DNA of 64,000 nucleotides. Origin: Bacteroides sp. (GTDB lineage: Bacteria; Bacteroidota; Bacteroidia; Bacteroidales; Bacteroidaceae). The position numbers and the translations under genes were made by a program. The stretch is taken from the NCBI GenBank assembly GCA_030152865.1, contig JASLIW010000087.1, positions 1-64,000 on the forward strand, in the 5' to 3' direction. A model generated the notes under the pieces. It made no database searches. It was not told where the DNA came from and saw only the letters and a program-made list of their open reading frames with translations. Shown here piece after piece: positions 25,186 to 35,297 of this stretch (positions within the stretch are counted from its first letter, which is position 1; every line of letters starts with the position of its first letter).

Positions 25186-26010
25186 TTACTTCTCACTACC
25201 ATTAATAAAGCTTACCAACGCCTTATCACTCATACCTACATTAGAGAAACCTCCATCATGATACAAGTTCTGCATAGTTACTTTCTTCGTTAAGTCGGAG
25301 AACATAACCATACAGTAATTCGCACAGTCATCTGCATCGGCATTACCTAGTGGAGAGATCTCCTCAGCAAACTTAAATAGCTTATCCATTCCTCCTACAC
25401 CTTGTCCAGCTGTAGTCATGGTAGGTGATTGGGAGATTGTATTGATACGCACCTTACTATCTCTACCATAAATATATCCAAAGCTTCGAGCAATTGACTC
25501 TAAAAGAGCTTTAGCATCTGCCATGTCATTATATCCACAGAAAGTGCGCTGAGCTGCAATGTATGTCAGCGCAAGTACAGATCCTTCTTCTGCAATTGCA
25601 TCCAACTTCTTAGCTACTTGCAACATCTTATGAAAAGAAACAGCTGAAATATCTAATGTTTTATCTAAGAAGCTGTAGTTTAAGTCATCGTAGGCTTTCT
25701 CTTTACGCACATTGGGAGACATTCCAATCGAGTGCAAAACAAAATCGATTTTACCACCCAATACTTCCATAGACTTCTTGAATACTTGTTCAAGATCTTC
25801 AACACTTGTTGCATCAGCAGGGATTACTTCACAATTTAGTTTTTTACTTAAATCACTAACCTGTCCCATACGAACAGCAACAGCTGTATTAGAAAGAGTA
25901 ATCGTAGCACCTTCTTCAACCGCTCTCTCTGCTACTTTCCAAGCAATAGATTGGTCATTTAGGGCACCAAAAATAATTCCTCTTTTTCCTTTTAATAAAT
26001 TATAGCTCAT
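25186..26010 (-). CDS. fabI: Enoyl-ACP reductase FabI
   Basis: FabI completes each round of fatty-acid elongation by NADH-dependent reduction of enoyl-ACP. The 274-residue SDR protein begins LLKGKRGIIFGALNDQSIAWKVAERAVEEGA, shows HSIGMSP and the catalytic pattern YNDMADAKALLE (Tyr-x6-Lys), then NTISQSPTMTTAGQGV. Length fits the Bacteroidota type. TATATTTG on the minus strand (26044-26051) is the -7 element. It is monocistronic, bounded by its own promoter and a strong terminator. Confidence 0.96.
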   Translation of the reverse strand: MSYNLLKGKRGIIFGALNDQSIAWKVAERAVEEGATITLSNTAVAVRMGQVSDLSKKLNCEVIPADATSVEDLEQVFKKSMEVLGGKIDFVLHSIGMSPNVRKEKAYDDLNYSFLDKTLDISAVSFHKMLQVAKKLDAIAEEGSVLALTYIAAQRTFCGYNDMADAKALLESIARSFGYIYGRDSKVRINTISQSPTMTTAGQGVGGMDKLFKFAEEISPLGNADADDCANYCMVMFSDLTKKVTMQNLYHDGGFSNVGMSDKALVSFINGSEK

Positions 26011-26177
26011 ATTGATAAGTATTTTTCAATGTTGATAACTATGCAAATATAACAGATTATTGCATAAAATTGATAGAAGTGTGCAAATAAAAGACAAAAC
26101 AACCCTTCCTACGCGTTAATACATGAAGTTTCGCTATGTTTGTATGCAGAAAAAAATAAAAAGATACTGTTTTTATT

Positions 26178-26846
26178 ATGATTAAACTTGCAATATTTGA
26201 TTTAGACGGCACACTATTAAACACCATAGCTGACCTAGCAGCTAGTACTAATCATGCTCTAAATTTATTAGGCTACCCTACCCACCAAGTAGAAAGCTAC
26301 AACTTTATGGTGGGGAATGGGATTAATAAGCTTTTTGAAAGAGCCTTGCCCGAAGGAGAAAAGAGTAAAGAAAACATTTTAAAGATGCGAGAGATATTCA
26401 TTCAATATTACTCAGCACACCTTACAGATAAGAGTACCCCTTACGAGGGTGTTCTGGATATGCTTCAAACCCTTCAAGCTAAAGGCATAAAGCTCGCACT
26501 AGCTACTAATAAATATCAAAAAGGGGCAGAAACACTCATGCAACACTTCTTTAGCAATTTTGAATTTGAGCCTATTTTAGGTCAACGAGAAGGCTACCCC
26601 ACAAAGCCTGATCCGCATATTATTGAGGAAATTCTGGCTATTCATCCAGTACATAAATCGGAAGTGCTTTACATTGGAGATTCAGATGTAGATATGCAAA
26701 CGGCTCGAAATGCCGAGGTTACAGGCTGTGGAGTAAGTTGGGGGTTTCGTCCAGTTGAGGAACTCGAAGCTCAAAAACCAGATTACATTATACATCATCC
26801 ACGACAAATCATCGATATAATAAATAAAGAACAAGCTAATAGATAA
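26178..26846 (+). CDS. HAD-family hydrolase, probable phosphoglycolate phosphatase
   Basis: A 222-residue HAD superfamily phosphatase with motif I FDLDGTLLNT (nucleophile Asp), motif II LALATNK, motif III Lys in KPDPHII, and motif IV YIGDSDVDMQTA. The alpha-helical cap between motifs I and II is of the phosphoglycolate phosphatase/beta-phosphoglucomutase class. The exact substrate cannot be read from sequence. TATGTTTG at 26135-26142 is a good -7 box. It converges with groEL, and a shared bidirectional terminator lies between. Confidence 0.85.
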   Translation: MIKLAIFDLDGTLLNTIADLAASTNHALNLLGYPTHQVESYNFMVGNGINKLFERALPEGEKSKENILKMREIFIQYYSAHLTDKSTPYEGVLDMLQTLQAKGIKLALATNKYQKGAETLMQHFFSNFEFEPILGQREGYPTKPDPHIIEEILAIHPVHKSEVLYIGDSDVDMQTARNAEVTGCGVSWGFRPVEELEAQKPDYIIHHPRQIIDIINKEQANR

Positions 26847-26848
26847 AT

Positions 26849-26880
26849 AAAAAGGCTGCAACGAATTGCAGCCTTTTTTA
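26849..26880. terminator. Bidirectional intrinsic terminator between the HAD gene and groEL
   Basis: A 13-bp stem (26849-26861 with 26866-26878), loop CGAA, with T-runs on both strands. It should end the HAD transcript (plus) and the groESL transcript (minus). Confidence 0.9.
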
Positions 26881-26903
26881 TATTAATCAAGAAGTGTTGA
26901 TGC

Positions 26904-28553
<1,650 letters not shown>

Positions 28554-28576
28554 TTAAGTTATGAATGATTTAAAAA

Positions 28577-28849
28577 TTACCCAAGAACTGCTACTACATC
28601 ACTTTGACGCATAATTAGGTATTCAGTACCCTCATACTCTAAAGCAGTACCAGCATACTTACCATATAAAACAGTGTCTCCAACTTTCAACACCATTTCT
28701 TCGTCTTTGGTACCTTGACCAACAGCTACAACTTCACCTTTTAGAGGTTTTTCTTTAGCTGTATCAGGAATAATAATTCCACCAACTGTTTTCTCTTCTG
28801 CAGGCGCAGGGAGTATTAATACTCGATCTGCCAAAGGTTTAATATTCAT
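28577..28849 (-). CDS. groES: Co-chaperonin GroES
   Basis: GroES is the heptameric lid for GroEL. The 90-residue protein starts [44 protein letters not shown], including the mobile loop, and ends [13 protein letters not shown]. It is the first gene of groESL. Upstream I see no TAnnTTTG box and no CIRCE repeat, but a good sigma-54-type promoter lies about 50 bp before the ATG. Confidence 0.98.
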   Translation of the reverse strand: MNIKPLADRVLILPAPAEEKTVGGIIIPDTAKEKPLKGEVVAVGQGTKDEEMVLKVGDTVLYGKYAGTALEYEGTEYLIMRQSDVVAVLG

Positions 28850-28900
28850 AATCTTAGAATTTATTTAAATGTTTAACTTTTATACATGTTCACCTATAGA

Positions 28901-28920
28901 TATGCCAAAACTGTGCCAAG
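28901..28920 (-). promoter_or_regulatory. Candidate sigma-54 promoter of groESL
   Basis: The minus strand reads CTTGGCACAGTTTTGGCATA. GG at 28917/28916 and GC at 28905/28904 are 12 bp apart, matching the -24/-12 layout TGGCAC-N5-TTGCA with one mismatch. The predicted start is near 28892, giving a 43-nt leader. The known family rule is the GG/GC spacing; use here is inferred. Confidence 0.55.
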
Positions 28921-28978
28921 CCTCTAGGATAATAGCTTCTGTCAGTATTTCTGTCATTTTGTCATAACACAATACACA

Positions 28979-29010
28979 AAACGGCGAGCACCCCTAGGTA
29001 CTCGCCGTTT
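28979..29010 (-). terminator. Terminator of hisS
   Basis: A 10-bp stem (28979-28988 with 29001-29010), 12-nt loop, followed on the minus strand by TTTTG. It lies 24 bp after the hisS stop. Confidence 0.8.
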
Positions 29011-29033
29011 GTAGATTAGATAAGCTTATATCT

Positions 29034-30404
29034 TTATTTGTTTTTTACAATTTGGATTAACTCTTCTAAGCTCACCAACTTTTGTTCTCCTGATGTCATG
29101 TTCTTCAGAGAAATTTTATTGTCGTTTATTTCATTTTCGCCAACCATAGCTACAAACTGCACATGATTACGATCAGCATAAGTCATCTGCTTCTTCATTT
29201 TTGCACCAAAGTCAGGATAGATTTCTGCACGGATACCCTCTTTTCTTATGCTTGTTAATAGCTTAATGCAATGTGCAGCTTCTCTCTCTCCAAAATTGAC
29301 AAACAATAATTCACTACCAAAAAGAGCTTCTTTGGGATACAAATCCAATTGATTCAATACATCAAAAATACGATCTGCTCCAAAAGAGATACCGACACCT
29401 GATACGTCCTTTAAGCCAAAAACGCCTGTTAAATTGTCGTATCGACCTCCACCTGTAATACTGCCAATCTTGACATCCAAGGCTTTTACCTCAAAAATAG
29501 CTCCTGTATAGTAGTTAAGTCCTCTTGCCAATGTCAGATCTAATTCTAATTCATTGGTCAAGTTCAGATCGGCTAAGGTATTAAGAATAAACTCACACTC
29601 ACTTACTCCCTCAAGACCTATTTTACTAGTACCAAGTACTTCTTTAATAGTAGCTAATTTTTCAGTGTTGGTACCAGATAGTTGGATGATGGGCTGAAGC
29701 TTAGCTATAGCTGCTTCAGGAATACCTTTCTCTGCCAACTCCTTATTGACATTCTCTAAGCCAATCTTGTCCAGTTTATCAATAGCTACAGTAATATCTA
29801 CTATTTTATCAGACTCTCCAATAACTTCAGCTATACCAGATAAAATCTTTCTGTTATTTAGTTTGATGCAAACTCTTATGCCAAATTTGGCAAAAACGGT
29901 GTCTACTATTTCAACTAATTCAACCTCATTCAAGAGTGAATCACTACCTACTACATCCGCATCACACTGATAGAACTCACGGTAGCGTCCTTTCTGTGGG
30001 CGGTCAGCACGCCATACAGGTTGTATTTGGTAACGTTTAAATGGAAATGTTATTTCATTGCGATGCATTACCACATAACGTGCAAAAGGAACCGTTAAGT
30101 CATAACGTAAGCCTCTATCACAAAGCTGAGCTGTTAGCTTATTGGTTTCACGATTTACTAACTCCTCATCTGAGATTTTTGATAAATAGTCTCCAGAGTT
30201 TAATATTTTAAAGAGTAGCTTATCCCCTTCATCCCCGTATTTCCCCATCAAGGTAGAAAGATTTTCTAAGGCTGGAGTTTCTATCTGCTGAAATCCATAA
30301 AGATGATAAACGTCACGAATGGTATTGAATATATAATTACGCTTCGCCATCTCCTCTGGCGAAAAATCTCTAGTTCCTTTGGGTATTCCTGGTTTTGCTG
30401 CCAT
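29034..30404 (-). CDS. hisS: Histidyl-tRNA synthetase
   Basis: HisRS charges tRNA-His. The 456-residue class II synthetase begins [19 protein letters not shown]. It contains motif 2 ([32 protein letters not shown]), the histidine-specific block [19 protein letters not shown] and motif 3 ([13 protein letters not shown]...[15 protein letters not shown]). The C-terminal anticodon-binding domain covers the last 100 residues. The start is the ATG at 30404, because the longer frame runs through the -7 box TATTTTTG (minus, 30428-30435). Confidence 0.97.
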   Translation of the reverse strand: MAAKPGIPKGTRDFSPEEMAKRNYIFNTIRDVYHLYGFQQIETPALENLSTLMGKYGDEGDKLLFKILNSGDYLSKISDEELVNRETNKLTAQLCDRGLRYDLTVPFARYVVMHRNEITFPFKRYQIQPVWRADRPQKGRYREFYQCDADVVGSDSLLNEVELVEIVDTVFAKFGIRVCIKLNNRKILSGIAEVIGESDKIVDITVAIDKLDKIGLENVNKELAEKGIPEAAIAKLQPIIQLSGTNTEKLATIKEVLGTSKIGLEGVSECEFILNTLADLNLTNELELDLTLARGLNYYTGAIFEVKALDVKIGSITGGGRYDNLTGVFGLKDVSGVGISFGADRIFDVLNQLDLYPKEALFGSELLFVNFGEREAAHCIKLLTSIRKEGIRAEIYPDFGAKMKKQMTYADRNHVQFVAMVGENEINDNKISLKNMTSGEQKLVSLEELIQIVKNK

Positions 30405-30607
30405 AATCTTTTTATGTTTTTGAATTACAAAAATAGCTGAATTTATTGACAAATGCACAAAATACATTTTATCCTTACAAAGAGTAAGTGAACAAGTCGA
30501 ATCACTAAAATACGTATTCTCACTGACAAATACGATATTTTACAACATCTTATTCTATTATAAATTCAATAACAAACTTAATACCAATCACTTGCATATA
30601 ACCCAAC

Positions 30608-30634
30608 AAAAAAGGGATGGCAGTGCCATCCCTT
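30608..30634 (-). terminator. Terminator of the zinc metallopeptidase gene
   Basis: A 9-11-bp stem around 30612-30634 with a short loop and a T-run on the minus strand (30608-30613), 22 bp after the stop. Confidence 0.85.
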
Positions 30635-30655
30635 ACTATATATAAATTTATTTTC

Positions 30656-31339
30656 TCAATTTCTGCGATTACCCATAAAAATCATAATGTAGTAAACAAG
30701 TGTAGCTAGAGAGCTTAGAGCGGCAACCACATAAGTATATGCAGCAGCTCTCAGTGCCGAACTCGCTTTGTCTTGATTGAAGTTATTCGTGATTCCAGCT
30801 CCTCGCAGCCATACTAAAGCCCGTCTACTTGCATCTATCTCAACAGGAAGTGTTATAAAACTAAATAAGGTCGTCGTAGCAAATAGTATAATTCCTGCTA
30901 ATAGTACCTCCGGAAATGTCTGTACCATTAATATGCCTATCAGCAAGATCCAAGTCATAATGTTGGATGAGAAACTCACGATTGGCACTAGGGCACTTCT
31001 CATTTTTAAAGGTGCATAAGCACGTGCATGTTGAACAGCGTGCCCACACTCATGTGCAGCTACTGCTGCAGCCATTATACTTGAGCCTTCATAGACCTCA
31101 CGGCTTAAGTTGACCGTTTTATTTATTGGGTTGTAATGGTCGGTAAGCTGACCGGGAGTACTCATAACAGTCACATCATGAATACCATTATCTACTAACA
31201 TTTTTTGAGCGATATCACGTCCAGTCATTCCATGGACTAGATATTCTTTTGAGTATTTCTCAAATTTCCTTTTCAAGTTTGCCTGAACAAGAAAGCTGAT
31301 TAATGCGATACCACCAAATAAGATCCAATATATTGCCAT
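30656..31339 (-). CDS. Membrane zinc metallopeptidase (YugP family)
   Basis: A 227-residue integral membrane protein with an N-terminal helix (IYWILFGGIALISFLVQ), the zinc motif HECGH in AAAVAAHECGHAVQHA, and three further membrane helices. These features identify the Zn_peptidase_2 (YugP) family. It is probably a housekeeping membrane protease of unknown substrate. Length is normal. It is monocistronic, with a terminator after it and 62 bp separating its start from the fucosidase stop. Confidence 0.88.
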   Translation of the reverse strand: MAIYWILFGGIALISFLVQANLKRKFEKYSKEYLVHGMTGRDIAQKMLVDNGIHDVTVMSTPGQLTDHYNPINKTVNLSREVYEGSSIMAAAVAAHECGHAVQHARAYAPLKMRSALVPIVSFSSNIMTWILLIGILMVQTFPEVLLAGIILFATTTLFSFITLPVEIDASRRALVWLRGAGITNNFNQDKASSALRAAAYTYVVAALSSLATLVYYIMIFMGNRRN

Positions 31340-31401
31340 AGCTTATTTTTTTTAATTATACATCCTTATATAATATAGTACAAATAGCTTGCCAAAGCTA
31401 A

Positions 31402-32715
31402 TTAATCTCTCAACACCAACTCTACTATATAATCTATATCTGTTGGTATTTCAGATAAATTAAGAACTAGACCTGTTTTTAACTTATCCAGAATTACTTT
31501 TTCCTCCGTACCAAACCGTTTGGCTGATTTGACCATTCGTGCATCAAGAGGCAAATACAAGCTAGAATCAAGCAAGTTTAAGATGTGTACATAGAGCTTA
31601 TTTCCTTTTTGCGTAGTCACGCCCCAATCTCTTGGAGTTATAAGGCCTCCCCTAGTTCCATAGATGGTCTCTCCATATTTATTCAACCACTCTCCCATTT
31701 GCTTGAGGCGCTCAACCGACTGTGCGGGGAACTTGCCATCGGGTTGTGGCCCCACATTAAGAAGCAGGTTTCCATTCCTACCCGCAGCTTGAACTAGGTA
31801 GTGGATTAAAGTTTTGGTAGATTTGTAGTTTTGATCGCTTATCTTATATCCCCACATGCCATTCATGGTCTCACAAGTCTCTAATGGTAGGTCAATGACT
31901 TTCTGACCAGAGAGTCCTGCCTTATTTTCACCGGGCAAGTCTCGTTCGAAGATTTGGATATCTTCTCCTTCAAAGGGTTCTTGATGATGATTGTTACCAA
32001 TAAGGCAAGCAGGCTGTAAACGATGTATCAACTCATATTGATAAGGAAGCTCCCAATCAAAATCTGGATTCTGGTCCTGATCCCACCAACCATCAAACCA
32101 AATCGCTCCAATGGGTCCGTAATTGGTCAGTAGTTCTGTAAGCTGATTATTCATAAACTTATAATAACTATTCCAATCCCCTTTTGGATTAGGTCGTCCT
32201 GTTCCTCTACCTGTCCTGCCCCAAGGTGCGTCCTCACGGCCCCAATCGATATGCGAGTAATAAAAGTGTAGTTTAATTCCCTGTGCTTGACATTCATCGG
32301 CTAGCTCCTTTATAATGTCTCTTCCAAAAGGAGAGGCTTTGGTGATCGTATAATCTGTATATTGAGAATCAAACATCGAGAATCCATCGTGGTGTCTTGT
32401 TGTAATACAAATATACTTAGCTCCTGCCTCTTTCACCGTCGAAACCCACTCCTTGGCACTAAATTGGGAGGGATAAAAGCCTCCTGCCAATTTTGCATAC
32501 TCTTTGTAGTTGAGATTATTGTTTGTCATTGTCCACTCACCTGTTGCTAACATAGCATAGATTCCCCAATGGATAAAAATTCCAAACTTATCATTCCTAA
32601 ATTCCTCCCTTGCCTGAAGGTTTTCTGCTGTGGGAGTATATTGATATACAGACTGAGCCGATGATGAGCATATAAAGAAGAAAGCAAACAAGATATAAAT
32701 TACGCATTTTTTCAT
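31402..32715 (-). CDS. Exported alpha-L-fucosidase (GH29)
   Basis: A 437-residue glycoside hydrolase with a signal peptide (MKKCVIYILFAFFFICSSSAQ). GH29 motifs are FGIFIHWGIYAMLATGEW, ITTRHHDGFSMFDS, LHFYYSHIDWG and the nucleophile Asp in IWFDGWWDQD. It releases L-fucose from host or mucin-type glycans in the periplasm. It lacks an obvious C-terminal carbohydrate-binding module, so it is a compact form. No susCD pair or fucose operon is adjacent; it lies downstream of purA, separated by the purA terminator. Confidence 0.92.
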   Translation of the reverse strand: MKKCVIYILFAFFFICSSSAQSVYQYTPTAENLQAREEFRNDKFGIFIHWGIYAMLATGEWTMTNNNLNYKEYAKLAGGFYPSQFSAKEWVSTVKEAGAKYICITTRHHDGFSMFDSQYTDYTITKASPFGRDIIKELADECQAQGIKLHFYYSHIDWGREDAPWGRTGRGTGRPNPKGDWNSYYKFMNNQLTELLTNYGPIGAIWFDGWWDQDQNPDFDWELPYQYELIHRLQPACLIGNNHHQEPFEGEDIQIFERDLPGENKAGLSGQKVIDLPLETCETMNGMWGYKISDQNYKSTKTLIHYLVQAAGRNGNLLLNVGPQPDGKFPAQSVERLKQMGEWLNKYGETIYGTRGGLITPRDWGVTTQKGNKLYVHILNLLDSSLYLPLDARMVKSAKRFGTEEKVILDKLKTGLVLNLSEIPTDIDYIVELVLRD

Positions 32716-32738
32716 AGTTATTGATTTAGATACAAAAA

Positions 32739-32768
32739 AGGGAAGATTGTGATTTCACAACCTTCCCC
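32739..32768 (-). terminator. Terminator of purA
   Basis: Stem GGGAAGATTGTGA paired with TCACAACCTTCCC (one bulge) within 32740-32766, followed on the minus strand by six T. It lies 24 bp after the purA stop. Confidence 0.85.
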
Positions 32769-32791
32769 TAATATAGCAAGTTTCTAGAATA

Positions 32792-34060
32792 TTAGAATTC
32801 TAAATCTCTTATAATCGTTTGTTCTCTATCAGGCCCTACTGAAATAATCGCTATAGAAACACCTAGTTCTTCCTCCAAGAATGAAACGTATGCATTAAAC
32901 TCTTCGGGGAACTCATTTTCTGAATTCATAGCTGTCATGTCTGTTTTCCAACCTTCTAATTCTGCATAAACAGGCTTAACCTGTTCAATATCAAAAGGGA
33001 AATAATCCAACTCCTGACCTTCATACTCGTAGGCTACACAAGCTTTTATCGTATCAAAAGTATCTAAAACGTCACTTTTCATCATAATCAGCTTGGTTAC
33101 ACCATTGACCATAATAGCATACTTAAGAGCCACTAGGTCTATCCAACCACAGCGACGCTTACGTCCAGTTACAGCTCCATATTCGCCACCTAAGTCACAC
33201 ATTTTATCACCTACTTCATCAAAGAGTTCAGTAGGAAAAGGGCCTTCACCCACACGCGTGCAATAAGCTTTAAAGATACCATATACATCACCTATACGAT
33301 TAGGTGCGACACCTAAGCCTGTGCAAGCTCCAGCCGAAACGGTATTGGAAGAGGTAACGTAAGGATAAGACCCAAAATCAACATCTAACATAGTTCCTTG
33401 AGCTCCCTCACATAGCACACTTTTTTCTTGCTTTAAAAAGTTATTTATCTCAACTTCACTATCAATGAAATTGAACTCTTTTAGAAAAGCAATTCCTTCA
33501 AACCACTTAGCTTCTATCTCCCTTAAGTCATAAGAGAAGTTCAAACTTTTAAGAATAGCTTCATGACGCTCCTTCAATCGTTTATACTTATCGTCAAAGC
33601 CATGTAATAGATCACCTACTCGCAAACCATTACGGCTTATCTTATCTGTATAAGTTGGGCCAATGCCTTTGCCAGTAGTTCCTACCTTTGCATCACCTTT
33701 TGCCGCTTCATAAGCAGCATCAAGAAGACGGTGAGTAGGCAAAATAAGGTGAGCTTTCTTGGATATAAAAAGTCGCTCTGTTAAGTTATGTCCAGAGGCT
33801 GCTAAAGCTTCCGCTTCATCTTTAAAAAGGGAAGGGTCTAACACGACTCCATTACCAATTACATTAATTTTATCCCCCTGAAAGATACCAGAAGGAATAG
33901 AACGTAAAACATATTTTTCACCTTCAAAAATCAATGTGTGACCAGCATTTGGTCCACCCTGAAATCGAGCTACAACATCGTACTTAGGTGTTAGAACATC
34001 TACAATCTTTCCTTTACCCTCGTCACCCCATTGCAGTCCTAATAGAACATCTACTTTCAT
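32792..34060 (-). CDS. purA: Adenylosuccinate synthetase
   Basis: PurA joins IMP and aspartate using GTP in the first committed step to AMP. The 422-residue protein begins with the GTP-binding signature LLGLQWGDEGKGKIVD. It contains GGPNAGHT, TTGKGIGPTYTDKISR with the catalytic region, and TGRKRRCGWIDLVALKYA near the C-terminus. Length is normal. It lies 15 bp after the Fur-family gene on the same strand, so it is probably the second gene of a fur-purA transcript ended by the terminator. Confidence 0.97.
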   Translation of the reverse strand: MKVDVLLGLQWGDEGKGKIVDVLTPKYDVVARFQGGPNAGHTLIFEGEKYVLRSIPSGIFQGDKINVIGNGVVLDPSLFKDEAEALAASGHNLTERLFISKKAHLILPTHRLLDAAYEAAKGDAKVGTTGKGIGPTYTDKISRNGLRVGDLLHGFDDKYKRLKERHEAILKSLNFSYDLREIEAKWFEGIAFLKEFNFIDSEVEINNFLKQEKSVLCEGAQGTMLDVDFGSYPYVTSSNTVSAGACTGLGVAPNRIGDVYGIFKAYCTRVGEGPFPTELFDEVGDKMCDLGGEYGAVTGRKRRCGWIDLVALKYAIMVNGVTKLIMMKSDVLDTFDTIKACVAYEYEGQELDYFPFDIEQVKPVYAELEGWKTDMTAMNSENEFPEEFNAYVSFLEEELGVSIAIISVGPDREQTIIRDLEF

Positions 34061-34075
34061 CTTTGTTCTGAATAA

Positions 34076-34537
34076 TTATTTATTAGTATTTTCTTTGTCA
34101 GCGCAATTTTGACAAACGCCATAAAGATAGAGCGAGTAGTGTGAGAGATGAAAATCATCCTCCTTCGACTCTTCTATGACACGCTGAAGCTTTTCACTTT
34201 GGAATTCGGTTATTCTACCACACTCTGTGCATATTTGATGATGGTGAGTCTCCCTATTATAACTCCTCTCGTATTGAGATGTAGTACCAAACTGATGTTT
34301 AATGACTAAACGAGCGTCAATCAATAGAACGATTGTATTATATAATGTAGCTCTACTTACACTGTATTTACGTTCTTCACGCATTAAACCATAGAGAGTA
34401 TCAATGTCAAAATGCCCATCTATAGAGTATATTGTATCAAGTATAGCATAACGTTCGGGAGTCTTTCTATGCCCGTTGGCATTAAGATATTCCGTAAATA
34501 TCTGTCTTACTATCTCTTTGACTTTCTGTTTATCCAT
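34076..34537 (-). CDS. Fur-family transcriptional regulator
   Basis: A 153-residue metalloregulator with the N-terminal winged helix (TPERYAILDTIYSIDGHFDIDTLYGLMREERKYSVSRATLYNTIVLLIDARLV) and C-terminal dimer/metal domain. The metal motifs are THHHQICTECG and a second CxxC pair (VCQNCADK) that should bind structural zinc. Fur versus PerR or Zur cannot be settled by eye. TACCTTTG on the minus strand (34566-34573) is the likely -7 box. It leads a two-gene unit with purA. Confidence 0.9.
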   Translation of the reverse strand: MDKQKVKEIVRQIFTEYLNANGHRKTPERYAILDTIYSIDGHFDIDTLYGLMREERKYSVSRATLYNTIVLLIDARLVIKHQFGTTSQYERSYNRETHHHQICTECGRITEFQSEKLQRVIEESKEDDFHLSHYSLYLYGVCQNCADKENTNK

Positions 34538-34595
34538 ATCTATATTGGGAGAGTATTACTACTTACAAAGGTAGTTATTTAAAATTCATTTATAG

Positions 34596-34628
34596 AAAAA
34601 GCCACGTACTTTTAAAGGTACATGGCTT
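34596..34628 (-). terminator. Terminator overlapping the end of the AlkD-like gene
   Basis: A stem of AAGCCA(T/C)GTAC type with A/T-rich loop, followed on the minus strand by TTTTTC. Its left arm contains the last codons and the stop of the AlkD-like gene. Confidence 0.7.
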
Positions 34629-35280
34629 CTTCAGTTATTTGTTCATATAGTATTTTAGCATTCTTGTTTTCTGAACCTGCATAAGACTCAATCAGAGCTA
34701 AAAGTCTGTTCTTATTTTGTGTGCTCTGCTCCATATAAGCTTTCAAAGCTTGTATAGCTACCTCTCTAAGCTGAAAATCACCCGAAATAGCAGCAGCAAT
34801 AGCTTGATTAGTAAACTCTTCAGCAGCTCTTTCATCCATAGATTCACCTCTGCGCAGTAAGCGAGTAATGGTCAGATACCCAATAATAGCTGTCATCTCT
34901 TCACTACTAGCTATCCACGAAAAGCAAAAAGGACGTATAAAGGCCAAGTGCTGAAGCAAGTTCATTGAGAGTAAACGAGCTATCTCGATATTAGGTGTTT
35001 GGCTTACCCAAGTCCTTGTGGTTTCTTCATTGAACTCATCTCTGGGATAGAGGAGTGTGGCTAAAATCTTACATTCACGGATATTTTCTACCCACAAGGC
35101 TTCAGCCAGCCCTACCGAAGGAGATTCTATACCCTTAGCTATCTCTTTTATACGAGGTAGCTCTACTCCAAAATTCAATTTATACTCGAGGCCACTTTTC
35201 CTCATGCTAGCAGAAACAACTCCGTTCATAAATAAACGGAGTTGTCCTTTTATATCTTTAATTTGTTCTTGAATATTCAT
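34612..35280 (-). CDS. DNA alkylation repair-like protein (HEAT-repeat, AlkD type)
   Basis: A 222-residue all-helical protein resembling the DNA alkylation repair (AlkC/AlkD) HEAT-repeat fold: GVELPRIKEIAKGIESPSVGLAEALWVENIRECKILATLLYPRDEFNEETTRTWVSQTPNIEIARLLSMNLLQHL. AlkD enzymes excise positively charged alkylated bases. Here the usual catalytic Trp/Asp pattern cannot be confirmed by eye, so it could be a non-catalytic relative. It sits between DPP III (17 bp upstream) and fur, probably co-transcribed with the former. The start is the ATG at 35280. Confidence 0.65.
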   Translation of the reverse strand: MNIQEQIKDIKGQLRLFMNGVVSASMRKSGLEYKLNFGVELPRIKEIAKGIESPSVGLAEALWVENIRECKILATLLYPRDEFNEETTRTWVSQTPNIEIARLLSMNLLQHLAFIRPFCFSWIASSEEMTAIIGYLTITRLLRRGESMDERAAEEFTNQAIAAAISGDFQLREVAIQALKAYMEQSTQNKNRLLALIESYAGSENKNAKILYEQITEEAMYL

Positions 35281-35297
35281 CAATAGCAATTCTTTAC

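Noticed and set aside
28850..28980. CIRCE element upstream of groES
   Set aside because: No TTAGCACTC-N9-GAGTGCTAA-like repeat is present.
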